Shown here one piece after another: positions 8,388-15,817 of a stretch of 23,312 bases of DNA. Each line of letters starts with the position of its first letter. The stretch's first letter is position 1. Source of the DNA: a virus; the IMG/VR virus record IMGVR_UViG_3300025133_003555, positions 1-23,312 of that record. The stretch is one strand, 5' to 3'. A program made the position numbers and the translations under genes. The notes beneath the pieces are model-generated. The model made no database searches and was not told where the DNA came from. It saw only the letters and a program-made list of their open reading frames with translations.

Positions 8388-8411
8388 GGGGTGGAGCCGA
8401 AGCCCCACCCC
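8388..8411 (-). terminator. Intrinsic terminator-like hairpin with UUCG tetraloop
   Basis: On the minus strand GGGGTGGGGC pairs with GCTCCACCCC around a TTCG loop: a 10-bp stem with one G-U pair. The U-G wobble only exists on the minus-strand RNA, so the element is oriented with the operon. It is followed by AACTTACTTTTAC, a modest T-rich tail. It begins about 12 bases after the stop of the 107-residue gene. A partial or full rho-independent terminator, or a stable 3' end for an abundant upstream mRNA carrying the capsid gene, is likely. Confidence 0.7.
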
Positions 8412-8422
8412 TGAGAATCTGA

Positions 8423-8746
8423 TTAGGCTTCTGTAATACCAACAGCTTGCCAGCCAGCAGCAGCAGAAACGCCGTTGCAGACTAGAAGAGCCGACTGGTT
8501 CTGGTCAATCACAATAACCGTCGTAGACGAGTCACTCTGCTTAACCGTGATTGCTTCTGCTGCATCAGCAGCATTAGTAATCATTACTTCTCCACCTTGA
8601 GTGCCAGTACCTGATGGCAAATCCAGTTCCCTTGCAGACCCACCGGGGTCAAGGTTCTGGTGATATGCATCAGCAGCAGTCAAGACTTTAGTCCCATCCA
8701 GAGTCTCGGTGTTCGCATCTCTAATGCGAGGAATACCGATGCTCAT
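8423..8746 (-). CDS. Head decoration-type protein candidate (107 aa)
   Basis: A short beta-rich protein starting MSIGIPRIRDANTETLDG. Features are LTAADAYHQNLDPGG, ARELDLPSGTGTQGGEVMITNAADAAEAITV and a C-terminal SALLVCNGVSAAAGWQAVG. The order R-x-L-x-L-P-x-G, G-x-x-x-x-I-x-N-x-A-x-A-x-x-I-x-V, then A-x-L-V-x-x-G-x-x-x-x-x-W is, from memory, common in small phage capsid-surface or fibre-trunk proteins. The start ATG at 8746 overlaps the preceding TAA by one base and has GGAGG six bases upstream, inside the end of the preceding gene. The gene is followed at once by a UUCG-loop terminator-like hairpin. It is probably a capsid decoration protein or head fibre base; exact role unproven. Confidence 0.75.
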   Translation of the reverse strand: MSIGIPRIRDANTETLDGTKVLTAADAYHQNLDPGGSARELDLPSGTGTQGGEVMITNAADAAEAITVKQSDSSTTVIVIDQNQSALLVCNGVSAAAGWQAVGITEA

Positions 8747-9168
8747 TATGAGCCTCCAATGTCTAAACTAGTTTGATTTTTATTAGCTTTTTTAGATTTA
8801 CCCTTTTGTGACTTTACCTGCTTACCCCTCTTACCAAGGTTCTTGCGTTCTTCAGAGGCTTCAATCGCAGACTCGTAGTCTTTGAGAGCCAACGGAAGGA
8901 ATCCGCGCTCTAGTGCAGTAGCGAGTTGACCGGGACGCACATTGTGAATAACAGGAACGTAGGTTCCATCCTTTTGGGGATGAAGAAGATATGCAGAATC
9001 CGCAGAGACAAAGTCCAAACTATTAAGGGCTTCCTTAATGTTGCCAAAACGACTCTCGAATTTATCCAGTACCTCTGCAAAATTTGCATCGGAACGCGCA
9101 CGTTGACGAACTTCAATCGCCCATGCTTCTAGAATTAATTCGGGTGGACGGTCTAATTGAGTTACCAC
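8746..9168 (-). CDS. Small head-associated protein with lysine-rich tail, GTG start (140 aa)
   Basis: The frame starts with GTG at 9168, whose G is the last base of the preceding TAG (TAGTG overlap); AAGGA lies about nine bases upstream. The N-terminal half is alpha-helical (LILEAWAIEVRQRARSD, FAEVLDKFESRFGNIKEAL), the middle has a short beta part (TYVPVIHNVRPGQLA), then GFLPLALKDYESAIEASEERK. Residues about 111-133 form a strongly basic, disordered tail (KRGKQVKSQKGKSKKANK). I do not recognise the family. The place two genes after the capsid gene suggests a head completion, minor capsid or DNA-contacting protein. The basic tail is shared in kind, not in sequence, with the upstream 133-residue protein. 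Confidence 0.75.
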   Translation of the reverse strand: MVTQLDRPPELILEAWAIEVRQRARSDANFAEVLDKFESRFGNIKEALNSLDFVSADSAYLLHPQKDGTYVPVIHNVRPGQLATALERGFLPLALKDYESAIEASEERKNLGKRGKQVKSQKGKSKKANKNQTSLDIGGS

Positions 9169-9569
9169 TATCTATTCCTTCGCTTTCCTCTTTTACCACG
9201 TTTACGCCCGCGGCTACCTTTAACGCCGGGAATCGCAGCTAACGACTCCGTTTTGTTGGGTAATTCCGCAGGTAAAGTCTCTGAATACGCAGGTGTTGAA
9301 CCTCCGGGAGCGTGATGGACAAGACCCGGTTGCCCCGGTACTTGTACCCATATCGCTTTTTCACCTTTTTTTACAGGGCGAACTTTAGCCAGCATGTACT
9401 GCTTGTCAGCAAGTGGAATGCGAAGCTGATGTCCGTCCAGCGTGTCATACAAGAAACAATAGTCGTCTTGTTTGTCGTCTATTGCAATTCCGTAATCTTC
9501 GCTCTGGCTTACAACACTATTTCCTCTAAAGGATTGTGAGTTTTGCCATTGTTGTATAGGTGTAGTCAA
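9168..9569 (-). CDS. Small protein downstream of capsid with arginine-rich tail, TTG start (133 aa)
   Basis: The longest usable start is TTG at 9569 (TTG ACT ACA CCT), twelve bases after the capsid gene's TAA; a TAG lies in the same frame at 9585-9587 and there is no ATG until about residue 59. No good Shine-Dalgarno is visible, so translation may depend on coupling to the capsid gene. Residues 1-85 contain a compact beta-type part (DDYCFLYDTLDGHQLRIPL, KGEKAIWVQVPGQPGLVHH). After a Pro/Ser linker the last 20 residues are very basic (GSRGRKRGKRGKRRNR). The role is unknown; a capsid-lining, DNA-binding or head-stabilising protein is plausible from position and charge. Confidence 0.7.
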   Translation of the reverse strand: MTTPIQQWQNSQSFRGNSVVSQSEDYGIAIDDKQDDYCFLYDTLDGHQLRIPLADKQYMLAKVRPVKKGEKAIWVQVPGQPGLVHHAPGGSTPAYSETLPAELPNKTESLAAIPGVKGSRGRKRGKRGKRRNR

Positions 9570-9580
9570 GGGATTATCTA

Positions 9581-10489
9581 TTAGCTAATTGCGTCGGTTG
9601 CTGAATAAACTTCAACAGCCCACTCATCAACAACTTCAGTTTCGCCCCAAGTACCGACTGTAACAATGTCAGTACCACGAGAACGAATGTCTCTGTCGTC
9701 TTCAGCGTCAATTTCTTTTGCCATAGCAAGCGCAAAAGCCTGAGGAGCAAAGACACAACCCTTAGAGTCACCAGACCCATCACGAGAAATAACTCCCGAT
9801 GAGTAAATCTGTACTCCAAATCGTTGCTCTTTACCACGCCAATAGTTATTGATGACATCGTCGGATGGGCCACTTGGGCGCGCACCAGAAGCCATAGTGG
9901 TAGAACCACCAGCTTGCATACCTGAATCATCTTCTACTAGACGACGGATTTGTTCCGGGTGTAATACTGCATTCACTTGACCACCCGGAGACGGGCCAAA
10001 TGATGAGTTGTTGTCGGTCTGCATATATGAAACTGCACCAGCAAGATGCCTAAAACCGAAGTTAGAGCCAGCACCCGGCGTTGAAAGCCCGGTAACTGAG
10101 TCGAAGAGGGTAACGAGGTCAGACTCACGGAGACGACCAAGTGCAAGACCCTGCATCATTCCAACTTCAGCGAGAACATCTTCACTGTTTTCACGCTGTA
10201 GTACATCAGACACGAAAGTTAGAACACCATGCTCAGAAGCAGTGACGTTACGAACTGTCACTGAAACTTGCTGGGCGTTCTGAATAGTTACGCCTTCAGA
10301 AAGGGCTGAAGCACTAAGACGACCCCAAAGAGGGATATTCTTTTGCTTTTCGCCTTTACCAAGGTCGTATCGTGATACCAAGCTAGCAGTTGGGCCAGCA
10401 GGTTCCACGTTAGCAATCGCATCTGCAATAACAGTTGCAGCCATACTCGACAGACTCGACGAACTGGATAGGGTCAGACCTTCAGCCAT
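9581..10489 (-). CDS. Major capsid protein (302 aa)
   Basis: The 302-residue length, the position right after a scaffold-like gene, and the sequence all fit an HK97-fold major capsid protein. The N-terminus is MAEGLTLSSSSSLSSMAATVI, followed by VSRYDLGKGEKQKNIPLWGRL, a strand-rich segment AQQVSVTVRNVTASEHGVLTFVS and the long helix SEDVLAEVGMMQGLALGRLRESDLVTLFDSV, which would be the spine helix. Later come NAVLHPEQIRRLVEDD, RFGVQIYSSGVISRD and the C-terminal DIVTVGTWGETEVVDEWAVEVYSAT. I recall close relatives in marine metagenomic podovirus genomes. The ATG at 10489 follows a purine-rich AAAGAAGAAAG. It ends with tandem stops (TAATAG). Confidence 0.9.
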   Translation of the reverse strand: MAEGLTLSSSSSLSSMAATVIADAIANVEPAGPTASLVSRYDLGKGEKQKNIPLWGRLSASALSEGVTIQNAQQVSVTVRNVTASEHGVLTFVSDVLQRENSEDVLAEVGMMQGLALGRLRESDLVTLFDSVTGLSTPGAGSNFGFRHLAGAVSYMQTDNNSSFGPSPGGQVNAVLHPEQIRRLVEDDSGMQAGGSTTMASGARPSGPSDDVINNYWRGKEQRFGVQIYSSGVISRDGSGDSKGCVFAPQAFALAMAKEIDAEDDRDIRSRGTDIVTVGTWGETEVVDEWAVEVYSATDAIS

Positions 10490-10504
10490 GACTTTCTTCT
10501 TTCA

Positions 10505-11266
10505 TTATCGTCGCAACCACCCTTTTTCAGAGCCGATGCTTCGATACTCGTCGATGTTTATGTCGCCACGCTGAAATGCTTCTACGGCTTCTGACTTTGT
10601 CTCTATAGGAGATGTAGTCTGCGAAGGAGCCTCTTGCGTGGTAGGTGGCGGAGTCGCGGGTGCAGGAGTTGGTGTTGGAGCAGGAGCAGTTTTTAGGCGA
10701 CCAATATTATTCTGCGCGAGAGTGTAATACTGCTCTGCAGTCATACCAGTTGTTGCGCCTTCCCAAATACGGTTATCCAGATGTGTCATCTGAAGTTTGT
10801 TTTGGGTAATTAACTGTGTCACGTTGTTAGCAAGACTTAGTTTTTCATCTGCAGAAAGTTCCTCTTGCTGCTTTTGCTGCTGTTGAGGAGCCTCTGCTGG
10901 TGTCTGAGCCTTATTCTTCCAATACTCAACCTGTTCTTCTGGTTCCAACTGATCGACTTGTGCCTGTTCCATTTTTATGGACATATCCCTAAAAGGGCGT
11001 AATGCCTCATCAACTCTGGAGTTCAGGTTGTCCTCAATCTGTTTCATTCGGTTCGCATTCCAATTGTTCTGCGTACCTTGATATTTATTGAAGACGTTTT
11101 CTATGTCACTAAGCGTTGGCCCTGAAGAAGCAGGAGCCTGTTCCGGTACTTGTTCCTGTACCTGTTTTTCTGCCTGAGCGGATTCATCTTGAGCAGCCAA
11201 AACTGTACTCGCTATATTTTCCGCTGAATCTTGTGAAGCCGAAACTTCTTGTTTTTCGGTTGTCAT
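10505..11266 (-). CDS. Capsid scaffolding-like protein (253 aa)
   Basis: The product is acidic, Gln/Glu/Ala-rich and predicted disordered or coiled-coil, as expected of a scaffold placed immediately before the capsid gene. Residues about 1-50 are low-complexity (EKQVQEQVPEQAPASSG). Helical stretches follow: IENVFNKYQGTQNNWNANRM, QIEDNLNSRVDEALRPFRDM, and LEPEEQVEYWKNKAQ. There is a poly-Gln patch (QQQQKQQEE, about 133-141) and a Pro-Thr linker (APAPTPTPAPATPPPTT, about 205-221). The short C-terminal domain DINIDEYRSIGSEKGWLRR would be the capsid-binding helix. No catalytic motif of a head protease is seen. Identification rests on composition and gene order. Confidence 0.75.
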   Translation of the reverse strand: MTTEKQEVSASQDSAENIASTVLAAQDESAQAEKQVQEQVPEQAPASSGPTLSDIENVFNKYQGTQNNWNANRMKQIEDNLNSRVDEALRPFRDMSIKMEQAQVDQLEPEEQVEYWKNKAQTPAEAPQQQQKQQEELSADEKLSLANNVTQLITQNKLQMTHLDNRIWEGATTGMTAEQYYTLAQNNIGRLKTAPAPTPTPAPATPPPTTQEAPSQTTSPIETKSEAVEAFQRGDINIDEYRSIGSEKGWLRR

Positions 11267-11307
11267 GGCCTAGACCTTACCCCTAAAGGTGATTTATGTT
11301 TCCGATA

Positions 11308-11336
11308 AATTTACTAAGTCCCTGAATAATAATCAA
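11308..11336 (-). promoter_or_regulatory. Possible sigma-70-type promoter before the scaffold-capsid genes
   Basis: In the 66-base gap before the scaffold gene the minus strand has TTGATT (11336-11331), a 17-base spacer and TAAATT (11313-11308), each matching 4 of 6 consensus bases. The gap is the longest in the right half of the operon. An AT-rich sequence can match by chance, so this is only a candidate. Confidence 0.25.
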
Positions 11337-14300
11337 TATATTCCGGGTTTAATACCAAATCTCTCAAGTGGTAATGGGCGGTTATCCCTAATATCACTTG
11401 TTGCTGTTGGATAATCATTATCTGGGTGTCGCAACGTGCTAGTAAAGCCCCACCTATATAGCCAAGCATCAAGGTTAGAATCTCTAGCCCTCATTTCTTG
11501 CCTAACATCACTAAGTCTATTCTTGAATGTTTTAAGAATTGGATTGGCTTCTAAGAATCTGTCTTTTACATCTGCGTTTGTTTCTTCTAACCATTGATTC
11601 CATAAAGCAGAAAGCACATCGCTGTTTTCACTGGATTCTAGAACTGCAAGTTCTACATCTTTCCAATAATACTCGAAGTGTTCTTTACCTTGATAGTATT
11701 CATAAACCATTGCAGGAAGCTGACGCCCTTCAGCAAATAGTTGTTGAACATAACTATAAACTTCTTCTCCCCACGTCTGCCTAAATTTTTCTATTTCACG
11801 ATCTCTTTTTCTAAAGTTGAACCCGTCAGCATCTTCAAATACTTCATGTTTTGAAATTATATTTACGATGTACTCAGCGTAAGCTGCATCTTCAGGAGTA
11901 TCTGGGCCAAAGCGCGTTGCATTCTTAGCAAAATGCTCGTTGACTAAAACAAAGTCTCCTTTTTCGTTATACAACTCATTTTCAAGACGGCTTCTGCGTT
12001 GAGCGTTTGCTCCACTAATCCAAATATCTTTAAATTGTTGAGGGTTAATCTGACCCGCATCTAAGAACGTTGTGCCTTCAGCCAAAGCAGCAGACCACTG
12101 GTCATCTATGTCTGTCTTTCTATCCCAGAAAGCGTCTATAGCAACATTTAAATCATCCCCAATATCAGCACGTTCTTCCCTTATGATTTCTTCTAACGTA
12201 TCTAAGGCAGCAGCGTCTGATTCACTAATTTTTAATTCGGGGTTATAACTTCTAATTTTTGCTTTTTGCAGTTTATTTAAGTCTTCCCACTTCTTATCAA
12301 AGTTATCAACTGCAATATCATTCCGTAACCACCTGCGACGATCTGCTGCACTAGCAGGTCTAATACGACCACCAAATACTTCCGATGCTGCTCCAACAGG
12401 GCCAACTCTATAAGGAGAATCTAGCATAGTTGCTTCAACCCAAATAGGTGTAAGCTGCCGTGCTAAATGTGATGTCCAATCTCCGCTGTCATTAAACTGT
12501 TTGCCCATGAAGTCATGCCCGGTTGCCATGTCCCAGCCTAAACCACCAACAGGAGCAGACCGACCACGAAGGAACCGAAGTAATGGGCTATCGTCTTTGT
12601 CCCACAAATCTGCTCTTGCTTCTTCATCCCAAGTAGTTTTAGAAAGTTTGCCTGAAAGACGAGCCATTTGTGTCCAGAAAGAACCAACACCAATTAAATC
12701 GTCCCCAATTTTAAATGTCATAAAGTCAGATTTAGATGGGTCTAATTTTGGTTCTTCCCCGTTAGCTTTTGCTAATGCCCAATATGTCAGCATTCCTGCA
12801 CCAGCCATACCCGTAATTGAACGCCTTGCAAACTCTCCTTCAATTCCACCGTCAAAGAAATTCTTCATTAACCCCATAGATGCGCGTGTGTAACGCTGTG
12901 AAAAGAACAAGATATTTCGTTCAATAGCACTTTGATTAGGGGAAATTCCTGAATCAAGCGGGTTTAATGCTCCGGTCATCTTATTTACAAATGACCCTAA
13001 ATCACGCAGCCCTTGTTCCCCGCTATGCTGCCATGCTGTGTCACGCATTATTTTGTAGTATTCAATTCTTAATATGTCACCCGGAGCAACATAAGCACGT
13101 TCAAATGGCTGGGCTATTGCTTTTACAATTTCATCAAATTCTTTTCCGGGTCTACCAAGATTTGCAAAAGCAGTTTGGTTTTGAACAGCTATAAATATGT
13201 CTGTTGCATTTCTTGAAAGTTGAATTCGCCCGGTACTTATAGCTTCAGCAAGAATGTCTTTGTTTTCAATTAGGTTTCTTGTAAGAACCTCTGCATTAAC
13301 TGTTGACTCAAATCCTCGCCCTACAGCTTTCCCCCATGATCTAAATAACTCTAGTCCTTTTTTAGGATTTTGCAGGAAAGTATTTGCTGCAAAGCCAAGA
13401 GCAGGAAGTCCTTGAATTAGAGGAAACCCAAAGTCAAATCCTGTTTTACCAACTCGAATTGTGTCACCAACTTGAGCCAGTGCATCCATAGTGTCGCCAC
13501 CAAGACGTTTAGTTGCTCCAATATTTTTTAATATACTTCCAAGTTCGTCTTTGTCTTTAAACAACAACCCCGCATAAGCTGGCATATCTACATTAAAATC
13601 TCTGCCGGGAGTAAAGTAGGTCTCACCTAATTTTGTTATGTCTTTATTAAATGCTTCGTTAAATTTGCTAAGGGCTTTTTTTCTATCAGTTACATTTGTA
13701 ATTTTGTTTATTTCTTCAACTTTTTCAGCAAAATGCCCCATTCCACTTGCTCTAAGATAGTCTATTTTTAACTGACTAACTTTAGGTACGCTTCCTCGTC
13801 CTCCCTTTTTTAGTTTTCGCCCTCTTCTTGAAAGGGTTGCTAACATATTGTTCCGAATTTTTCGGATATGTTTTGTATCTATAACTTGAGGATGTAAACC
13901 ATGTGCAACGGTTTTTGCAGTTCTTGCTAATTCTTCGTCACGAGCAGCACGATATGCCCCTCGAAGAAGATTTTCCATTGTTGCAAATGGGTCATTAAGA
14001 GCCATTCCTTGTTCGTCTATAGCTTTTTGCAGTTGGGCGCGAGTTAGTTTTCTTGTCTGTAAGTTCATAGGTGTCGAACCAACAGCAACTCCGCCTTCTC
14101 CTGACTTAGCCGTATTGAATAACCAGTTGTTATCAATTTCAAGAAATCTTGGACTGTATTTCATTCCAACAATTTGTTCTGATGTTTCTATCCAGTCAAC
14201 TTTTACTCCTGCTTCAGACAACATTATGCCTACATCAGCAGAATAATTTTGGTAAGTCCAAACAAAGTTGGCAAGACCAGAATGTTTTCCACCTTCAAAG

Positions 14301-15817
14301 CCATCTCTAACAAAATCCTTATTGTTATTAAGAGACCTGAAACTATTTTCTCCTCCAGCTTTTCCAGTTACGACAACTGTGTCTCCCGTATTTTTATTTC
14401 TAAATCTAGCTTTTCCAATATCTACATTTTTATAACGAGAAGAAGTTCGGTACTTATTATTGAATAATAATTCCGTGGCATTAACCCATGCTTGACCGTC
14501 AAGTTTTGTACCAGTACCAGTTATTCGACCTTTTTCATCTAAACCAAACCCAACAGCGTTTTGAAGAGAAGGATTTTCGCCTTTTCCAAAGACATTACGC
14601 ATTCTTCCAAAGGCTTCTTTTAGTTTGCCCCCGGCAACTCCTTCACCATATTTTGCTTGGCTTTTGCCTGTGCGCGATGGAAATGTTTTTAAATTAAGGT
14701 CATCAAAGAGTCGAGCCATTGTATGAGCGATATTAGCTTCAGATATTGCAAGGTTTCTCATATGCCCTGTTGAACTTGTATTTAAAGCATTTGAAGTATC
14801 AAGCAAAATATTTGGGCTAAGAATATTTAAGAACCCAGTTATAGTTCCTGTTATAAGAGGAATGTCGGGAATAGCCGATATGAACTCTCTAAGAGTTTTG
14901 GATTGCTGCTCATCAATAACTCCTTTAGTTTCACCAACTTTTTCAATCGGAAGAACATTTCTGTTTTCAAGAACTTCTGGAACTGCGTCTTCTATATTTA
15001 TATTTCTAAATTTACGAGTCAGACCTCTTGAAGCACCTACAGCAATATCAAGCCCGGTTGCTCCCATTACTCCTCGCCCAAGTCCTCGTCCGGTAGATTT
15101 AAGACCTGCTCTTAAACCTGTTCGGGTTGCAGTACCAACAGCAGAAGTCCCACCTGTAAGCATTGCGAGAATGGCATCAGGAAGTAATTCAATACCTCCT
15201 TTTACTCCAACAGCAATTTGGTGTAATTTTCTATCTCCGCCAAGACCTATTTCAAAAGGCAAGGTAACCGTAGTTGAAGGCATATCTGTTTGACGAAATG
15301 CTTCAGCAAGGTTTTGCATTTGACCCGGTATATTCCATGGTTGCGGGTCACCTTTTTCTGCTTCTATTCGATTTAAGTTAGCTTGAAATCCAAACAGGTC
15401 TCCGGGTGTAACTGCTCCTGCTAAACCAACAGCAGCACCACCAAATGTTTCAATACCTTTTTGAAGTTGCTCAAGCCCACCAAGACCTATTCCTGCTGCA
15501 TTTTCTAAGATTCCAGAACCAAAGAATGAACCAAATTCTGGCTTTCCTCTTTTTTCTACAGCAGCAGTAGGTGCATAAATATCTGCTTGTTGTACCCCAA
15601 AAGGAAGCCTTGCTGGTCGTTGAGCAGTTTGTTGAGCAGTAAATATGTTTTGCTGCGACTGAGGAATAACAGGATTAATTGGCTCAGGTAATGCAGTTCG
15701 GCGTGGCTGGTCAATAACTGATTGAGCCACAGCAGCCGTTTTAGCGTATTTAGCTTGTCGCGTTAATTCAATTAAACGTCTTTGTCGTTCTTCACGTTTT
15801 TCTCTCAGGCTTGCCAA
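11333..15817 (-). CDS. Giant internal virion/DNA-ejection protein candidate (1494 aa)
   Basis: The largest gene in the window starts with TTG at 15817, directly after the TAA of the 844-residue gene; an AGGGGG sequence lies five bases upstream and the first internal Met is only at about residue 167. The N-terminus is basic (MASLREKREERQRRLIELTRQ). Residues about 100-265 contain Gly/Ala-rich amphipathic stretches (NAAGIGLGGLEQL, GGAAVGLAGAV, GIELLPDAILAMLTGG), and about 990-1020 a hydrophobic segment (ARRSITGMAGAGMLTYWALA). The region about 945-1060 (NPLDSGISPNQSAIERNILFF, SFWTQMARLSGKL) resembles the LPD38-type domain of large polyvalent phage proteins. I see no lytic transglycosylase or RNA polymerase motif. 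A role as an internal protein ejected with the DNA is inferred from size, hydrophobic segments and location between portal and scaffold. Confidence 0.8.
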   Translation of the reverse strand: MASLREKREERQRRLIELTRQAKYAKTAAVAQSVIDQPRRTALPEPINPVIPQSQQNIFTAQQTAQRPARLPFGVQQADIYAPTAAVEKRGKPEFGSFFGSGILENAAGIGLGGLEQLQKGIETFGGAAVGLAGAVTPGDLFGFQANLNRIEAEKGDPQPWNIPGQMQNLAEAFRQTDMPSTTVTLPFEIGLGGDRKLHQIAVGVKGGIELLPDAILAMLTGGTSAVGTATRTGLRAGLKSTGRGLGRGVMGATGLDIAVGASRGLTRKFRNINIEDAVPEVLENRNVLPIEKVGETKGVIDEQQSKTLREFISAIPDIPLITGTITGFLNILSPNILLDTSNALNTSSTGHMRNLAISEANIAHTMARLFDDLNLKTFPSRTGKSQAKYGEGVAGGKLKEAFGRMRNVFGKGENPSLQNAVGFGLDEKGRITGTGTKLDGQAWVNATELLFNNKYRTSSRYKNVDIGKARFRNKNTGDTVVVTGKAGGENSFRSLNNNKDFVRDGFEGGKHSGLANFVWTYQNYSADVGIMLSEAGVKVDWIETSEQIVGMKYSPRFLEIDNNWLFNTAKSGEGGVAVGSTPMNLQTRKLTRAQLQKAIDEQGMALNDPFATMENLLRGAYRAARDEELARTAKTVAHGLHPQVIDTKHIRKIRNNMLATLSRRGRKLKKGGRGSVPKVSQLKIDYLRASGMGHFAEKVEEINKITNVTDRKKALSKFNEAFNKDITKLGETYFTPGRDFNVDMPAYAGLLFKDKDELGSILKNIGATKRLGGDTMDALAQVGDTIRVGKTGFDFGFPLIQGLPALGFAANTFLQNPKKGLELFRSWGKAVGRGFESTVNAEVLTRNLIENKDILAEAISTGRIQLSRNATDIFIAVQNQTAFANLGRPGKEFDEIVKAIAQPFERAYVAPGDILRIEYYKIMRDTAWQHSGEQGLRDLGSFVNKMTGALNPLDSGISPNQSAIERNILFFSQRYTRASMGLMKNFFDGGIEGEFARRSITGMAGAGMLTYWALAKANGEEPKLDPSKSDFMTFKIGDDLIGVGSFWTQMARLSGKLSKTTWDEEARADLWDKDDSPLLRFLRGRSAPVGGLGWDMATGHDFMGKQFNDSGDWTSHLARQLTPIWVEATMLDSPYRVGPVGAASEVFGGRIRPASAADRRRWLRNDIAVDNFDKKWEDLNKLQKAKIRSYNPELKISESDAAALDTLEEIIREERADIGDDLNVAIDAFWDRKTDIDDQWSAALAEGTTFLDAGQINPQQFKDIWISGANAQRRSRLENELYNEKGDFVLVNEHFAKNATRFGPDTPEDAAYAEYIVNIISKHEVFEDADGFNFRKRDREIEKFRQTWGEEVYSYVQQLFAEGRQLPAMVYEYYQGKEHFEYYWKDVELAVLESSENSDVLSALWNQWLEETNADVKDRFLEANPILKTFKNRLSDVRQEMRARDSNLDAWLYRWGFTSTLRHPDNDYPTATSDIRDNRPLPLERFGIKPGIY

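Noticed and set aside
9581-9930. Alternative minus-strand frame overlapping the capsid gene, and a possible capsid frameshift product joined to the 133-residue frame
   Set aside because: The overlapping frame is Leu-rich and lies within the well-supported capsid gene. No slippery sequence is seen, and an in-frame TAG at 9585-9587 blocks a fusion to the downstream frame.
11291-11312. AT-only inverted repeat ATTTAT/ATAAAT after the 1494-residue gene
   Set aside because: A 6-bp stem of only A-T pairs is too weak for a terminator and common by chance.
11333-15817. Virion RNA polymerase or transglycosylase within the 1494-residue protein
   Set aside because: None of the catalytic motifs I would expect for these enzymes could be found by eye.
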